Shown here: positions 8,496 to 17,097 of the stretch, one piece after another
Layout of the letters: each line of letters begins with the position of its first letter
Position numbering within the stretch: position 1 is the stretch's first letter
Assembly: GCA_020442385.1 (NCBI GenBank)
Contig: JAGRKE010000014.1
Span: 186,001 to 250,000, forward strand
DNA length: 64,000 bases
Direction: 5' to 3'
From: Alphaproteobacteria bacterium
GTDB taxonomy: Bacteria; Pseudomonadota; Alphaproteobacteria; Micavibrionales; Micavibrionaceae
The notes under the pieces: generated by a model
The model's input: the letters and a program-made list of their open reading frames with translations, nothing else
Told to the model about the DNA's origin: nothing
Databases searched by the model: none
Translations under genes and position numbers: made by a program

Positions 8496-9428
8496 CTATC
8501 TAAACAATGCTGAGATTGAGCGCTCTTCAGACGTGCGGCGCACGGCCTCGCCCATCAGGCTTGCCACGCTGAGAACTTCAATATTATGCGCGACGCGCAC
8601 CGCTTCGGTCGGCGCAATAGAGTCAGTCACAACCAGACTTTCCAGCGGTGAAGACGCTACGCGCGCCACCGCACCGCCGGACAGAACCCCGTGCACGACA
8701 TAGGCGTGAACTTCCTTCGCGCCCTTATCCTTCAGCGCGCCGGCCGCATTACACAGTGTCCCGCCGGAATCGACGATATCGTCGACCAGAATGCAGACCT
8801 TCTTCTTCACATCCCCGATCACGTTCATGACCTCAGAGACGCCCGCCTTTTCACGGCGCTTGTCAATAATCGCCAGATCGGCATTCAAACGCTTGGCCAG
8901 CGCTCTTGCACGCACCACGCCGCCGACATCAGGGGAAACAACACAAAGCTCCTCGCCGTTAAACTTTTCTTTCATCTGCGGCACGAAGACCGGCGCAGAA
9001 ATCAAATTATCCACGGGGATATTGAAAAACCCTTGAATCTGCCCGGCATGCAGCTCCATCGTCAGCACGCGGTCAACACCCGCTGCCTCGATCAGGTTTG
9101 CCACCAGACGCGCGGAAATCGGTGTGCGCCCACCCGTCTTGCGGTCTTGACGGGCATATCCGAAATACGGGATCACCGCGGTAATCCGGCGCGCCGATCC
9201 GCGCTTCAGCGCATCAATCGCAATCAACAATTCCATCAAATGGTCATTGGCCGGGTAAGATGTGGACTGGATAAAGAAACAATCCTCGCCGCGAACATTT
9301 TCCATGATCTCGACGAACACTTCCATATCGGCGAAGCGTTTCACATTGGCTTGTGTCAGGGGGACGTTAAGATAGGCCGAAACGGCTTCGGCAAGCGCTC
9401 TGTTGGAATTCCCAGCAATCAGTTTCAT
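8496..9428 (-). CDS. prs: ribose-phosphate pyrophosphokinase (PRPP synthase)
   Basis: Makes PRPP from ribose 5-phosphate and ATP for purine, pyrimidine, NAD, His and Trp synthesis. It is a class I enzyme of 310 residues. Seen: the flexible ATP loop (YARQDRK), [12 protein letters not shown], the IDKRRE segment, and the PRPP-binding signature [15 protein letters not shown]. The start at 9428 gives the usual [10 protein letters not shown]-terminus. An in-frame TTG five codons upstream is less likely. In related genomes prs directly precedes rplY-pth-ychF. Here two small genes on the other strand separate them. Confidence 0.96.
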   Translation of the reverse strand: MKLIAGNSNRALAEAVSAYLNVPLTQANVKRFADMEVFVEIMENVRGEDCFFIQSTSYPANDHLMELLIAIDALKRGSARRITAVIPYFGYARQDRKTGGRTPISARLVANLIEAAGVDRVLTMELHAGQIQGFFNIPVDNLISAPVFVPQMKEKFNGEELCVVSPDVGGVVRARALAKRLNADLAIIDKRREKAGVSEVMNVIGDVKKKVCILVDDIVDSGGTLCNAAGALKDKGAKEVHAYVVHGVLSGGAVARVASSPLESLVVTDSIAPTEAVRVAHNIEVLSVASLMGEAVRRTSEERSISALFR

Positions 9429-9534
9429 TATGCTTTTACCCAAATTTCAAACATGTTCACAGATGCATGCTCTCTTGCGGTGCACTATAAGTAAAAAGTA
9501 AAATAAAAATCAACCGCTTAATTTACGAATATCC

Positions 9535-10308
9535 TTAAGAGTTGATCACAATCGCAGATATCTGGCGGCCATAGTCCGGCTCGTTTCTGTGAGTCTTTCG
9601 GCGGTAGCTGAAAAACGCCGCTTCATCGGCGCAGGTATCAAGGTCCAAAATCGAGACATTTTTAACCCCCGCCCGCGCAAGTCGCGCCGCGGCATATCCG
9701 GCCAGATCGAACATCGCATGGCCTGCGCGCGCCGCCGCGCCGAAGAAATGCTCATTCGCCTCATCTGTCTCAATGAATCTTTGAACAAACCCGTCATCCA
9801 CCTCATAGCTCGCCTTGGCAATGCACGGGCCAATCGCCGCGCGGATACTGGCCGGCTTGGCGCCCAAATCTTTCATCGCGCCAACAGTACTCTCCAGAAC
9901 CCCGCCAAATGCGCCGCGCCAACCCGCATGCGCCGCGCCAATCACCGGCGCACCATCATCCTTCTCGCCGTAAAATAAAACCGGCGCACAATCGGCTGTT
10001 AGAATGCTCAGCGCCAAACCCGGTCTGTCCGTCACATGCGCATCGGCCTCCGGGCGCTCCTCCCAACCTTCAGTAACGCGCAAACACACATCGCTGTGAA
10101 TTTGATAGAGCGAGAGCAGGCGCGCGCGCCCCACCCCCAGCTTCGCCGCCACGCGGGCGCGGTTTTCCTCGACATGCGCCGGGTCATCACCCGATCCCTG
10201 CCCGCAATTCAGGCTTTCATAAATGCCTTCGCTCACCCCGCCCTGACGACCAAAGAAGCCGTGACTGACCCGCGCGCTTGGAAACTTTTCGCATATGTAA
10301 ATATTCAT
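9535..10308 (-). CDS. pgeF: purine nucleoside phosphorylase / multicopper-type PgeF (YfiH family)
   Basis: This family (formerly laccase domain, polyphenol oxidase) has purine nucleoside phosphorylase and adenosine deaminase activity and is linked to peptidoglycan hygiene. Visible metal-site segments are YQIHSD, AAHAGWRGAFGG and LDTCADE...FFSYRR. The length of 257 residues is normal. It follows midA by 3 bases, so lgt-midA-pgeF is one operon, as in many alphaproteobacteria. The start has little ribosome-binding sequence, consistent with translational coupling. Confidence 0.92.
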   Translation of the reverse strand: MNIYICEKFPSARVSHGFFGRQGGVSEGIYESLNCGQGSGDDPAHVEENRARVAAKLGVGRARLLSLYQIHSDVCLRVTEGWEERPEADAHVTDRPGLALSILTADCAPVLFYGEKDDGAPVIGAAHAGWRGAFGGVLESTVGAMKDLGAKPASIRAAIGPCIAKASYEVDDGFVQRFIETDEANEHFFGAAARAGHAMFDLAGYAAARLARAGVKNVSILDLDTCADEAAFFSYRRKTHRNEPDYGRQISAIVINS

Positions 10309-10311
10309 GAT

Positions 10312-11475
10312 CTAAAACCCTGCCGACCCGATTTTCTCATCCGATGTTAACGCGATCACCTGAAAATCAACACCCATACGCTCCGGATTAATCAAACGAT
10401 CCATACCCTCATCAATATCTTTGGCCTGCTTTTCACTCGCCTTGGCCTTCAGCGCGTCGGCGCGCATGTGAATGCCCAGCGCCTCTAAAAACGCGCCCTG
10501 CCCCGTCGGGCCGAAAGCATGCACGCCGCGCACGCGCGCAATTTCCGCCACGCGCCCGAAATTCACATTGGCCGATAAATCCGCATCCCCGACCTGCGAT
10601 AACACATCAATATAGCGGTGATTATAAATCGCGCGCACTGTGTCTTTTGGCTCTGGATGTTCATGCCCGTAATCAATCAGCAACGCCGCCCCGCCCTGCG
10701 CTTTTAAACGCTCACAAACCTCAGCCGTAAAATCATCACGAATGGCGCTGAACTCATACACCGCGCCCACAGGCGCATCCTTATACGCTTCGGGGATCAG
10801 ACGCTCCAGCTCCTTGGGAGTCGGGCGCAGGCTATAGGCAAACAACGCTTCATCTTCCTCAGAAAAAACATTGGGCATGGCATGTTCCAAAACGCCCTGC
10901 AGCCCGCCATGGCTCTCTTCCTGCTTTTCCGGCGCGGCCAGCACCACCGTACGCTCGGCCCAGCCATCCGGCGTTTTATCCAACTGGCGGATCGGCAGCG
11001 CATCCAGCAATTCATTGGCGATCATGATGATCGGGCGGTCCTGAGGCACACTCTCCAGCCTATCATGCCAGCGCGGATCAAAATCCTTGGTCGCCTTTTT
11101 TTGAAGTTTGCGCAGCGTCGGGCTGTTCTCCAAAAAATGCAGCTCCAGCGCCTCGTGAAATCCAGGCACACCCTTGGTCGCGCGCAGCGCATCGGCCATC
11201 AACGTTCCGCGCCCCGGCCCACCTTCCAGCAAAATAAAATGCTCCGGGCTGCCCATTTTTATCCACGTGTCCGCCGCCCATGCCCCACACAGCTCGCCGA
11301 ACATCTGCGAGATTTCCGGCGCCGTCGTAAAATCCCCCAGCGTACCGAGCGGGTCTTTGCGCGTGTAATAGCCATATTCGGGATGGCACAGCACATGGCT
11401 GATAAAATGACCCATATGCATCGGCCCGTCGCGGCGAATTTGTTCAATCAGGAATTTGCGAAGCGGCGCACTCAT
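10312..11475 (-). CDS. midA: SAM-dependent methyltransferase, MidA/NDUFAF7 family
   Basis: NDUFAF7 symmetrically dimethylates an arginine of complex I subunit NDUFS2 during assembly, and bacterial homologues are usually annotated only as SAM-dependent methyltransferase. Seen: the family N-terminus (GPMHMGHFISHVLCHPEYGYY), the SAM loop LLEGGPGRGTLM, IANELLDALP, and LLIDYGHEHP. The start at 11475 is chosen because its ATG overlaps the lgt stop as ATGA. The protein is then 387 residues, close to the family norm. The role in respiration is inferred from the eukaryotic homologue. Confidence 0.9.
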   Translation of the reverse strand: MSAPLRKFLIEQIRRDGPMHMGHFISHVLCHPEYGYYTRKDPLGTLGDFTTAPEISQMFGELCGAWAADTWIKMGSPEHFILLEGGPGRGTLMADALRATKGVPGFHEALELHFLENSPTLRKLQKKATKDFDPRWHDRLESVPQDRPIIMIANELLDALPIRQLDKTPDGWAERTVVLAAPEKQEESHGGLQGVLEHAMPNVFSEEDEALFAYSLRPTPKELERLIPEAYKDAPVGAVYEFSAIRDDFTAEVCERLKAQGGAALLIDYGHEHPEPKDTVRAIYNHRYIDVLSQVGDADLSANVNFGRVAEIARVRGVHAFGPTGQGAFLEALGIHMRADALKAKASEKQAKDIDEGMDRLINPERMGVDFQVIALTSDEKIGSAGF

Positions 11476-12278
11476 GCACGCTTTTCCGTGTATCCGAGAT
11501 AGCCGGCCACCGCCAGACAAACGCCCGCAATTATCATCGGCGCGCTGAGCAATTGCCCCATGGAAAAGACATCAAACAAGAATCCGATTTGCGCATCGGG
11601 CTCACGGAACAGCTCGACAATCGCGCGGAAGCACCCATATCCAGCCAGGAATGCGCCCGAGACAATGCCGGGGCGATCGCGCACCGCTTTGATACGGATC
11701 AGCACAAATAAAATCAGGAACAGTAAAGCCCCCTCCAGCGCCGCCTCATACAGCTGGCTCGGATGGCGCGCCTCCGGCCCGCCGCGCGGAAACACCATCG
11801 CCCAGGGCACATCACTGACGCGGCCAAACAGTTCGCCATTGATGAAATTCGCAATGCGCCCGAAAAACAACCCAATCGGCACACAGGCACAAACAATATC
11901 GGCCAGCCGGAAGGGATTAAATTTCTTTACCAGCGGATAAATAATCAGGGCCAAAATCACACCCAGCGCGCCGCCATGAAACGCCATACCGCCATGCCAA
12001 ACTTTGAGCACCTCCAGCGGATTCGAAAGATATAAATCAAACTGGTAAAACAGCGCGTAGCCGATGCGCCCGCCAAGAATAACGCCAAGAATCGCCCAGG
12101 GTAAAAAGTCATCCACCTGCTCGCGCGTTGGATTATGTTTTTCATCTAAACCGCTTAAATACAACGCATAACGCCACCCCAACAAAAACCCTGCAACATA
12201 GGCCAGCGCGTACCAGCGCAAAGGAAGCGGACCAATCCAAAGGGCAACAGGGTCAATAGCGGGAAATGTAAGGCTCAT
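11472..12278 (-). CDS. lgt: prolipoprotein diacylglyceryl transferase
   Basis: Inner-membrane enzyme that attaches diacylglycerol from phosphatidylglycerol to the lipobox cysteine. About seven membrane segments are visible. The Lgt signature segment GRIANFINGELFGR, the WHGGMAFHGG segment, and R/E residues around RHPSQLYEAALEG are present. The start at 12278 gives the common MSLTFPAIDP N-terminus and 268 residues. Substrates in this window include NlpD (48613) and the lipoprotein at 63597. It is the first gene of lgt-midA-pgeF. Confidence 0.95.
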   Translation of the reverse strand: MSLTFPAIDPVALWIGPLPLRWYALAYVAGFLLGWRYALYLSGLDEKHNPTREQVDDFLPWAILGVILGGRIGYALFYQFDLYLSNPLEVLKVWHGGMAFHGGALGVILALIIYPLVKKFNPFRLADIVCACVPIGLFFGRIANFINGELFGRVSDVPWAMVFPRGGPEARHPSQLYEAALEGALLFLILFVLIRIKAVRDRPGIVSGAFLAGYGCFRAIVELFREPDAQIGFLFDVFSMGQLLSAPMIIAGVCLAVAGYLGYTEKRA

Positions 12279-12471
12279 ATTTTTCAGGCTTTTCAGTTGT
12301 GTATTTAAAACGGTTAAACCATGACTGCGGGATGTTGTCCACAGGCCAAACGCGCAGCCGCGCAAAATCACCGTGGATTCCGGGGGAAAACTGACTCGCG
12401 CGCATTGAACCTGCTTTTATCACCGTGTTACAACCACGCCTTATGTGAGCAACAAGAGAGCGGCGCAAATC

Positions 12472-12720
12472 ATGTCAGGACGCGAAAAAATTCTGGACGA
12501 CGTGGCACGCATGGCGGGCGGCGCGGTCAACGTGCTCAGCGGTTTACAACAACAAATCCGCGACGAGGTCCGAAGCTATCTTGAAGATTTCGCCGCGCGC
12601 ATGGATTTGGTTCCGCGCGAAGATGTCGACAAACTCGAAGCGATGCTGGCCAAAACCCGCGAAGAGCTTGAGGCTCAAAATGAGAGATTAACGGCTTTAG
12701 AAAAAACACTGAAAAAGTAG
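12472..12720 (+). CDS. ubiK: ubiquinone biosynthesis accessory factor UbiK (BMFP family)
   Basis: UbiK is a small factor that helps the Ubi hydroxylation complex and can bind membranes. The protein has 82 residues, with an N-terminal amphipathic helix (about residues 5-40, containing VNVLSGLQQQIRDEV) and a C-terminal coiled coil (about 50-80). The VPREDVDKLEAML segment is typical of the family. A GTG at 12445 is in frame but the ATG at 12472 matches relatives. It is immediately followed by the ybjN-like gene and proC. Confidence 0.85.
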   Translation: MSGREKILDDVARMAGGAVNVLSGLQQQIRDEVRSYLEDFAARMDLVPREDVDKLEAMLAKTREELEAQNERLTALEKTLKK

Positions 12721-13224
12721 ATGAGATTAGAAACCCACACCAGCGAATCCCAAACCAACCCTCTTGATAATGTTGAGGATGTTCTGGATTCGAACAACTG
12801 GGTGTTCAGCCGCCTGAGCGATGAAGAGCTGATGGTCAGCGTCTCAGGCAAGCATTGCGACTACCGTCTGTTCTTCATCTGGCAAAAAGATCTCGAAGCC
12901 CTGCAATTTTGCTGTCAGTACGATATGAATATCAGCGATATCAACATGGTCAGCGCCGCCAAGGTGTTGATGCACATTAATGAGGGCCTATGGATGGGCC
13001 ATTTTGATATCCCGCAAGACACAAAATGCCCCAGCTTCCGCCACACTTGCCTGATGCGCGGTCTCAACCTGTCCGACATTCACGACCACATCGAAGACCT
13101 CGTCGATATCTCACTGGCGCAATGTGAACGCTCTTACTCTATGTTCCATTTCTTATGCGAATCCAAAGTCGCCAACGACCAAATTATGTCTTTGGCCTTG
13201 ATGGAAACCTCCGGCGAAGCGTAA
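12721..13224 (+). CDS. YbjN-domain protein, 167 aa
   Basis: YbjN proteins have a type III secretion chaperone-like fold and appear in stress responses. The biochemical role is not settled. The protein is soluble, with alternating strands and helices (DYRLFFIWQKDLEALQFCC; LMHINEGLWMGHFDI) typical of this family. Its ATG directly follows the ubiK stop, with no gap, implying coupled translation. proC starts 10 bases after its stop. The ybjN-proC order is common in alphaproteobacteria. Confidence 0.85.
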   Translation: MRLETHTSESQTNPLDNVEDVLDSNNWVFSRLSDEELMVSVSGKHCDYRLFFIWQKDLEALQFCCQYDMNISDINMVSAAKVLMHINEGLWMGHFDIPQDTKCPSFRHTCLMRGLNLSDIHDHIEDLVDISLAQCERSYSMFHFLCESKVANDQIMSLALMETSGEA

Positions 13225-13233
13225 GCTACCCCC

Positions 13234-14037
13234 ATGAGCACGAAAATTTCTTTAATTGGCTGCGGCAAGATGGGCAGCGCACTGTTATCGGGCTGGCTGG
13301 AACGCTTCCCTGATCTTGAATTCGGCGTGGTTGAACCCGGCCAGCTCTCCGATGCGCTGGAAAACAAGGTGCTTCACAAACACAGCGCCGAAGAGCTCGC
13401 CGCTTATATCAAGGATTGCGCCGCCGTCATTCTCGCCGTAAAGCCGCAAATCATGTCCGATGTGTGTATCGGCCTCAAACCCTTCCTGCCCTCATCCGCG
13501 CTGGTTTTGTCTATCGCCGCAGGGCAATCGCTGGCCAATTTCGAGAGCTATCTAAGCCCCGATCAACCGATCGTGCGCGCCATGCCCAACACCCCCGCCG
13601 CCATCGGTCAGGGGATGAGCGTTGCCATCGCCAACGCCGCCGTCACTGAAGATCAAAAAAACCTCGCCGCCGATCTGCTCGGCGCGGCTGGATTGTTTGA
13701 ATGGGTGGAGGATGAATCCCTGCTCAATGCCGTCACCGCCGTCTCGGGCAGCGGCCCGGCCTATATATTTTATTTCATTGAAGCGTTAGAACAAGCGGCG
13801 CTAGAAGCCGGCTTGCCCGCCCCGCTCGCCACAACGCTCGCGCGTCAAACTGTCATCGGCTCCGCTGCGCTGGCCGCAGACCAAGCCGATACCCCGGCCG
13901 CAACTTTGCGCGAAAACGTCACCAGCCCCGGCGGAACAACCGCCGCCGCACTTGATGTTTTAATGAATGGAGAATTTCAGGATATCCTGACCAAAGCCAT
14001 CCTCGCCGCCAAAAACCGCGGCGAAGAGTTGAGCTGA
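13234..14037 (+). CDS. proC: pyrroline-5-carboxylate reductase
   Basis: Catalyses the last step of proline synthesis with NAD(P)H. Seen: the Rossmann motif at residues 8-14 (IGCGKMG), AMPNTPAAIGQG, the dimer/active-site segment VSGSGPAYIF, and the TSPGGTTAAALDVL signature. The length of 267 residues is normal. It is the third gene of ubiK-ybjN-proC. Its stop directly abuts the convergent mucR stop. Confidence 0.96.
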   Translation: MSTKISLIGCGKMGSALLSGWLERFPDLEFGVVEPGQLSDALENKVLHKHSAEELAAYIKDCAAVILAVKPQIMSDVCIGLKPFLPSSALVLSIAAGQSLANFESYLSPDQPIVRAMPNTPAAIGQGMSVAIANAAVTEDQKNLAADLLGAAGLFEWVEDESLLNAVTAVSGSGPAYIFYFIEALEQAALEAGLPAPLATTLARQTVIGSAALAADQADTPAATLRENVTSPGGTTAAALDVLMNGEFQDILTKAILAAKNRGEELS

Positions 14038-14442
14038 TTAACGTCCCTTAGTTCCAAGGCCAATTTCTTTCGCCAACTTACTACGCTTTTGCGCATAGCT
14101 CGGCGCGACCATCGGATAATCGGCGGGCAAGCCCCAGCGCTCGCGATATTCTTCCGGGGTCATGTTATAGGCGGTCTTCAAATGACGTTTCAGCATCTTC
14201 AGCTTTTTGCCGTCTTCCAGACAAATGATGTGATCGTCCATGACCGAGCGCTTGATCGGAACCGCAGGCTGCGGTCGGTCGGCCAGCATGCTGCCCTGCC
14301 CGTCGACACCCGAAAGCGCCTTGTAAACCTGCTCGATCAAGCCGGTAAGATCATTCGTATTCACAGTATTATTCGAAACATAAGCCGAAACAATTTCGGT
14401 TGTTAAGGCTAAAAGCTCTTCTTTATTTACCGCATCACTCAT
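14038..14442 (-). CDS. mucR: MucR/Ros-family transcriptional regulator
   Basis: MucR proteins bind AT-rich DNA, oligomerise like H-NS and often repress exopolysaccharide, motility and virulence genes. Seen: the N-terminal oligomerisation region (IVSAYVSNN...LIEQVYKAL) and the C-terminal finger with KLKMLKRHLKTAYNMTPEEYRERWGLP. With the start at 14442 the zinc positions are C75, D78, H87 and Y92, so the fourth ligand is not His. Zinc-free Ros homologues are known, so DNA binding may be retained. The start is the second of two adjacent ATGs, 7 bases after AGGA. Confidence 0.93.
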   Translation of the reverse strand: MSDAVNKEELLALTTEIVSAYVSNNTVNTNDLTGLIEQVYKALSGVDGQGSMLADRPQPAVPIKRSVMDDHIICLEDGKKLKMLKRHLKTAYNMTPEEYRERWGLPADYPMVAPSYAQKRSKLAKEIGLGTKGR

Positions 14443-14494
14443 CATTACTTCCTTTTTATTTGCTTTTATATCCTGCCGGAAGCGCGCCCGTCTT

Positions 14495-15166
14495 TCAAGC
14501 AATACGTCTTTGCGATCGTTTGGATGCGCTCACATCCGCGCCGCGCAAATATAGCGCCGCCGGATTTTCACTAAACAAAGCCGGATTGGTGGCCAAGCTG
14601 CGCGCCATCACTTCCGGGTCAGGCAGCTCAAAGCCTTCAATAGTCTCCGCCGCAGCGTTCAAGCCCTTAAAGCGCGCCGCGCCATCACCGATAAACACCA
14701 CGCCGTCGGGCGCAATTTCCTCCGCCCGCGCCAACCGCGCATCCTCCAGCGCTGCGCCATCCGCCCCAAAGCGCTGCGCGTAAAATTCCTCGCGGCGCGT
14801 CTCCACCAGAACGCAAAACTCGCCCCCCGCATCCGGCGCATAAGCCAGCGCCAGCGCCTGCAGCGTCGTAATCCCAAACACAGGGATGGCCAGCGCCTGC
14901 GCGAAGGCTTTAGCGCTCGATAATCCAATACGCAGGCCCGTAAACGCGCCCGGCCCGTTGGTGGTCACGATAGCCTCCAGCGCCTCATACCCGCAGCCGG
15001 CCTGCCCCATCACATCCTCGACCATCGGAATTAAATGCTGGGCCTGCCCGCGCGGCATATCCTCACTGCGCACGAACGCCTGCCCGCTTTGTGCGTCGAA
15101 CACGCATGCGCTGCACCCGCTCATCGCGGTATCCAGGGCTAAAATTGTGCTGAATGTCTTTGCCAT
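14495..15166 (-). CDS. tsaB: tRNA threonylcarbamoyladenosine synthesis protein TsaB
   Basis: TsaB is the scaffold partner of TsaD in making t6A37 on ANN-decoding tRNAs. Seen: the ASKHA-type N-terminus ILALDTAMSGCSACVFD and the helix segment TNGPGAFTGLRIGLSSAKAF, which is diagnostic. The length of 223 residues fits. rimI, which often follows tsaB, is absent; a mucR gene follows instead. The start at 15166 is chosen to give MAKTFSTILALD. The ribosome-binding site is weak. Confidence 0.92.
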   Translation of the reverse strand: MAKTFSTILALDTAMSGCSACVFDAQSGQAFVRSEDMPRGQAQHLIPMVEDVMGQAGCGYEALEAIVTTNGPGAFTGLRIGLSSAKAFAQALAIPVFGITTLQALALAYAPDAGGEFCVLVETRREEFYAQRFGADGAALEDARLARAEEIAPDGVVFIGDGAARFKGLNAAAETIEGFELPDPEVMARSLATNPALFSENPAALYLRGADVSASKRSQRRIA

Positions 15167-15270
15167 AGGGCCGTTTATATAAAGCGCACCCGCCGAAAAC
15201 AAGAAAATACAGTGCACATGTAAAATAACATTGGTTTTTCAGGCGGGTCTCTGCTTTAATTTTCCCACTC

Positions 15271-16377
15271 ATGAGACACAGTTTTATGCAGATTTGTCTG
15301 GCGCTGCTGCTCGCGCTCACCGCCTTGATCCGGCCCGGCTTTGCCGCCGGCCTGCCCGTTGATGAATCTTCGGCGGTTGTGCTCTCCTACAGCCGTATCG
15401 GAGAGGATGCCTACGCCGCGACAAATCTGCGCCTTGATCAATTCCATGAGCATCTCGAGGAATTCAAGAGCGAGCGCATCAATGTCATGCCCTTGCCCGA
15501 AATCCTCACCGCCGTGAGTGCGCAAACCCCTCTGCCCGAACACACGCTGGCGATCACCTTTTCCGGCGCGTTTAAATCCGCCTATGAGAATGCGATGAAA
15601 CCGCTGCTAGAGGCAGACATTCCCTTCACCGTGTTTTTCGCCAGCGATAATGCCGACACCGATGCCGGGCAGCATCTGAACTGGAAAGAGCTCAAGGCGC
15701 TCAGTGAAAACCCGCTTGTCAGCTTCGGCCTGCTTCCGGCTTCGTACACCCGCCTGTCCGCCGAAGATGACAGCGAAATCTTGCGCCAAATTAACAAGGC
15801 CCGCACACGCACGCGCGAGGAACTGGCCATTGAGCCCAAAATCTTTTCTTATCCGTTCGGAGAATATTCCGCGCGCTACAAAACGCTCATCAAGGATCAG
15901 GGTTTTACCGCCGCCTTCGGCCTGCATTCGGGCAGCATCTATGCCGGAGCCGATATGTATGCCCTGCCGCGCTTTTCCATGACCGAGCGCTACGGCAATC
16001 TGGACCGCTTTGAACTTGTGATGAACGCCCTGCCCCTGCCCGCCACCGAGATTGAACCGCAGGATCCGTTTTTGGAAAACACGATGCCCGCCATCGGTTT
16101 TACGGTCACCCCTGCTTTGGCAGAGAACCTTGGCAATCTATCCTGTTTCATTTCCGAGCAAAACGCACCCACCATCGAAAAGCTTGGTGAAAACCGCATA
16201 GAGCTGCGCCTGCACGAAGCCCTGTCCGAGGAACGCACGCGCGTGAATTGCACCATTCCTGCGGGCGATGATCGTTGGCGTTGGCTGGGGATGCTCTTAG
16301 TCTTGCGTGAAAATGCCGAGAGCCCGACTCTGGTGGATGAAGAGATTCTTACATCCCAACCGGACGCACTTCCTTAA
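15271..16377 (+). CDS. exported polysaccharide deacetylase-like protein with degenerate active site
   Basis: The overall pattern is a NodB-type (CE4) deacetylase. There is a signal peptide (about residues 1-25), then the NodB core to about residue 235, then a 130-residue C-terminal domain. The core spacing is kept (IPFTVFFASD; FSYPFGEYS at 192-200), but the TFDD motif has become TFSG (residues 96-99). The segment that should carry the metal-binding HxxxH reads SFGLLPASYTR (151-161). Catalytic Asp and both His are therefore missing. It may be a binding protein rather than an enzyme. An internal ATG at 15286 also gives a good signal peptide. It overlaps the nfu stop by 29 bases, tail to tail. 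Confidence 0.8.
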   Translation: MRHSFMQICLALLLALTALIRPGFAAGLPVDESSAVVLSYSRIGEDAYAATNLRLDQFHEHLEEFKSERINVMPLPEILTAVSAQTPLPEHTLAITFSGAFKSAYENAMKPLLEADIPFTVFFASDNADTDAGQHLNWKELKALSENPLVSFGLLPASYTRLSAEDDSEILRQINKARTRTREELAIEPKIFSYPFGEYSARYKTLIKDQGFTAAFGLHSGSIYAGADMYALPRFSMTERYGNLDRFELVMNALPLPATEIEPQDPFLENTMPAIGFTVTPALAENLGNLSCFISEQNAPTIEKLGENRIELRLHEALSEERTRVNCTIPAGDDRWRWLGMLLVLRENAESPTLVDEEILTSQPDALP

Positions 16378-16906
16378 CTTCGGGCACAAAATGCTTGAGC
16401 ATATTTTCAATCCCTGACTTCAGGGTCATGGTTGAGCTGGGGCAACCCGCACACGCGCCACGCATTTGCAAATACACAACGCCGTCATCAAAACTGTCGA
16501 ACACGATATCGCCGCCATCCATCATCACGGCGGGGCGCACGCGCTCCTCAATCAATTGCTTAATTTGCACGACGATCGGGTCGTCATCCTCCTGCACCTC
16601 GCCACTATCATCGCCTGCGCCCTCCAGCACAACCGGCTGGCCGGTGGAGAAATGCTCCATCAATGCGGCCAAAACCATAGGCTTAAGCATAGACCAGTCC
16701 GTATCATCCGCCTTACTGACCGAGACAAAATCCGCACCCAGAAAAACACCGCTAACGCCCTGCAAGGTAAATAAACGTTGCGCCAATGGGGATTTACCCG
16801 CCTCATCCGCGCCTTTGAAATCAAAAACGCCTTTCGGGGACACCGCCTTACCGGGCAGAAATTTTACGGTCGCCGGGTTCGGCGTGGCTTCGGTTTGAAT
16901 GAACAT
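16349..16906 (-). CDS. Fe-S scaffold/carrier protein of the Nfu family
   Basis: Delivers [4Fe-4S] clusters to apoproteins. Two domains are seen: an N-terminal Nfu domain (residues 1-90, MFIQTEATPNPATVKFLPG) and a C-terminal NifU-like domain with the CAGC motif near residue 153, flanked by RPAVMMDGGDIVF. An acidic linker (EVQEDDDP) joins them. The length of 185 residues fits the alphaproteobacterial/mitochondrial NFU1 type. An AAGGAGA ribosome-binding site is excellent. Likely clients in this window are the ferredoxin and IspH. Confidence 0.95.
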   Translation of the reverse strand: MFIQTEATPNPATVKFLPGKAVSPKGVFDFKGADEAGKSPLAQRLFTLQGVSGVFLGADFVSVSKADDTDWSMLKPMVLAALMEHFSTGQPVVLEGAGDDSGEVQEDDDPIVVQIKQLIEERVRPAVMMDGGDIVFDSFDDGVVYLQMRGACAGCPSSTMTLKSGIENMLKHFVPEVKEVRPVGM

Positions 16907-16966
16907 GATTGTCTCCTTGCTGGGCTATTCATCTAAGCCAGATGCGCCGCAAAATCAACCCTCCCC

Positions 16967-17093
16967 CGTCATCCCGTTGGCATGCGAAGCATGCATTAAC
17001 GAACGGGATCCATATGTGAATTTGCGAATGCAAATTCTTCTTTCTGGATTCCGGCTGTTTGAGCGTTTCTGAAGAAACGCCGCCGGAATGACA
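16967..17093. repeat. three-armed palindromic repeat between nfu and the usp gene
   Basis: GTCAT (16968-16972) pairs with ATGAC (17088-17092) and closes three arms. Arm 1 has CCCGTT/AACGGG with tip GCATGC-GAA-GCATGC. Arm 2 has GGATCC/GGATTCC with tip GAATTTGC-GAAT-GCAAATTC. Arm 3 has CCGGC/GCCGG with tip GCGTTTCT-GA-AGAAACGC. All three tips are perfect. It resembles the small non-coding palindromic repeats of many proteobacteria and rickettsiae, but I cannot assign a named family. Confidence 0.75.
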
Positions 17094-17097
17094 TACG

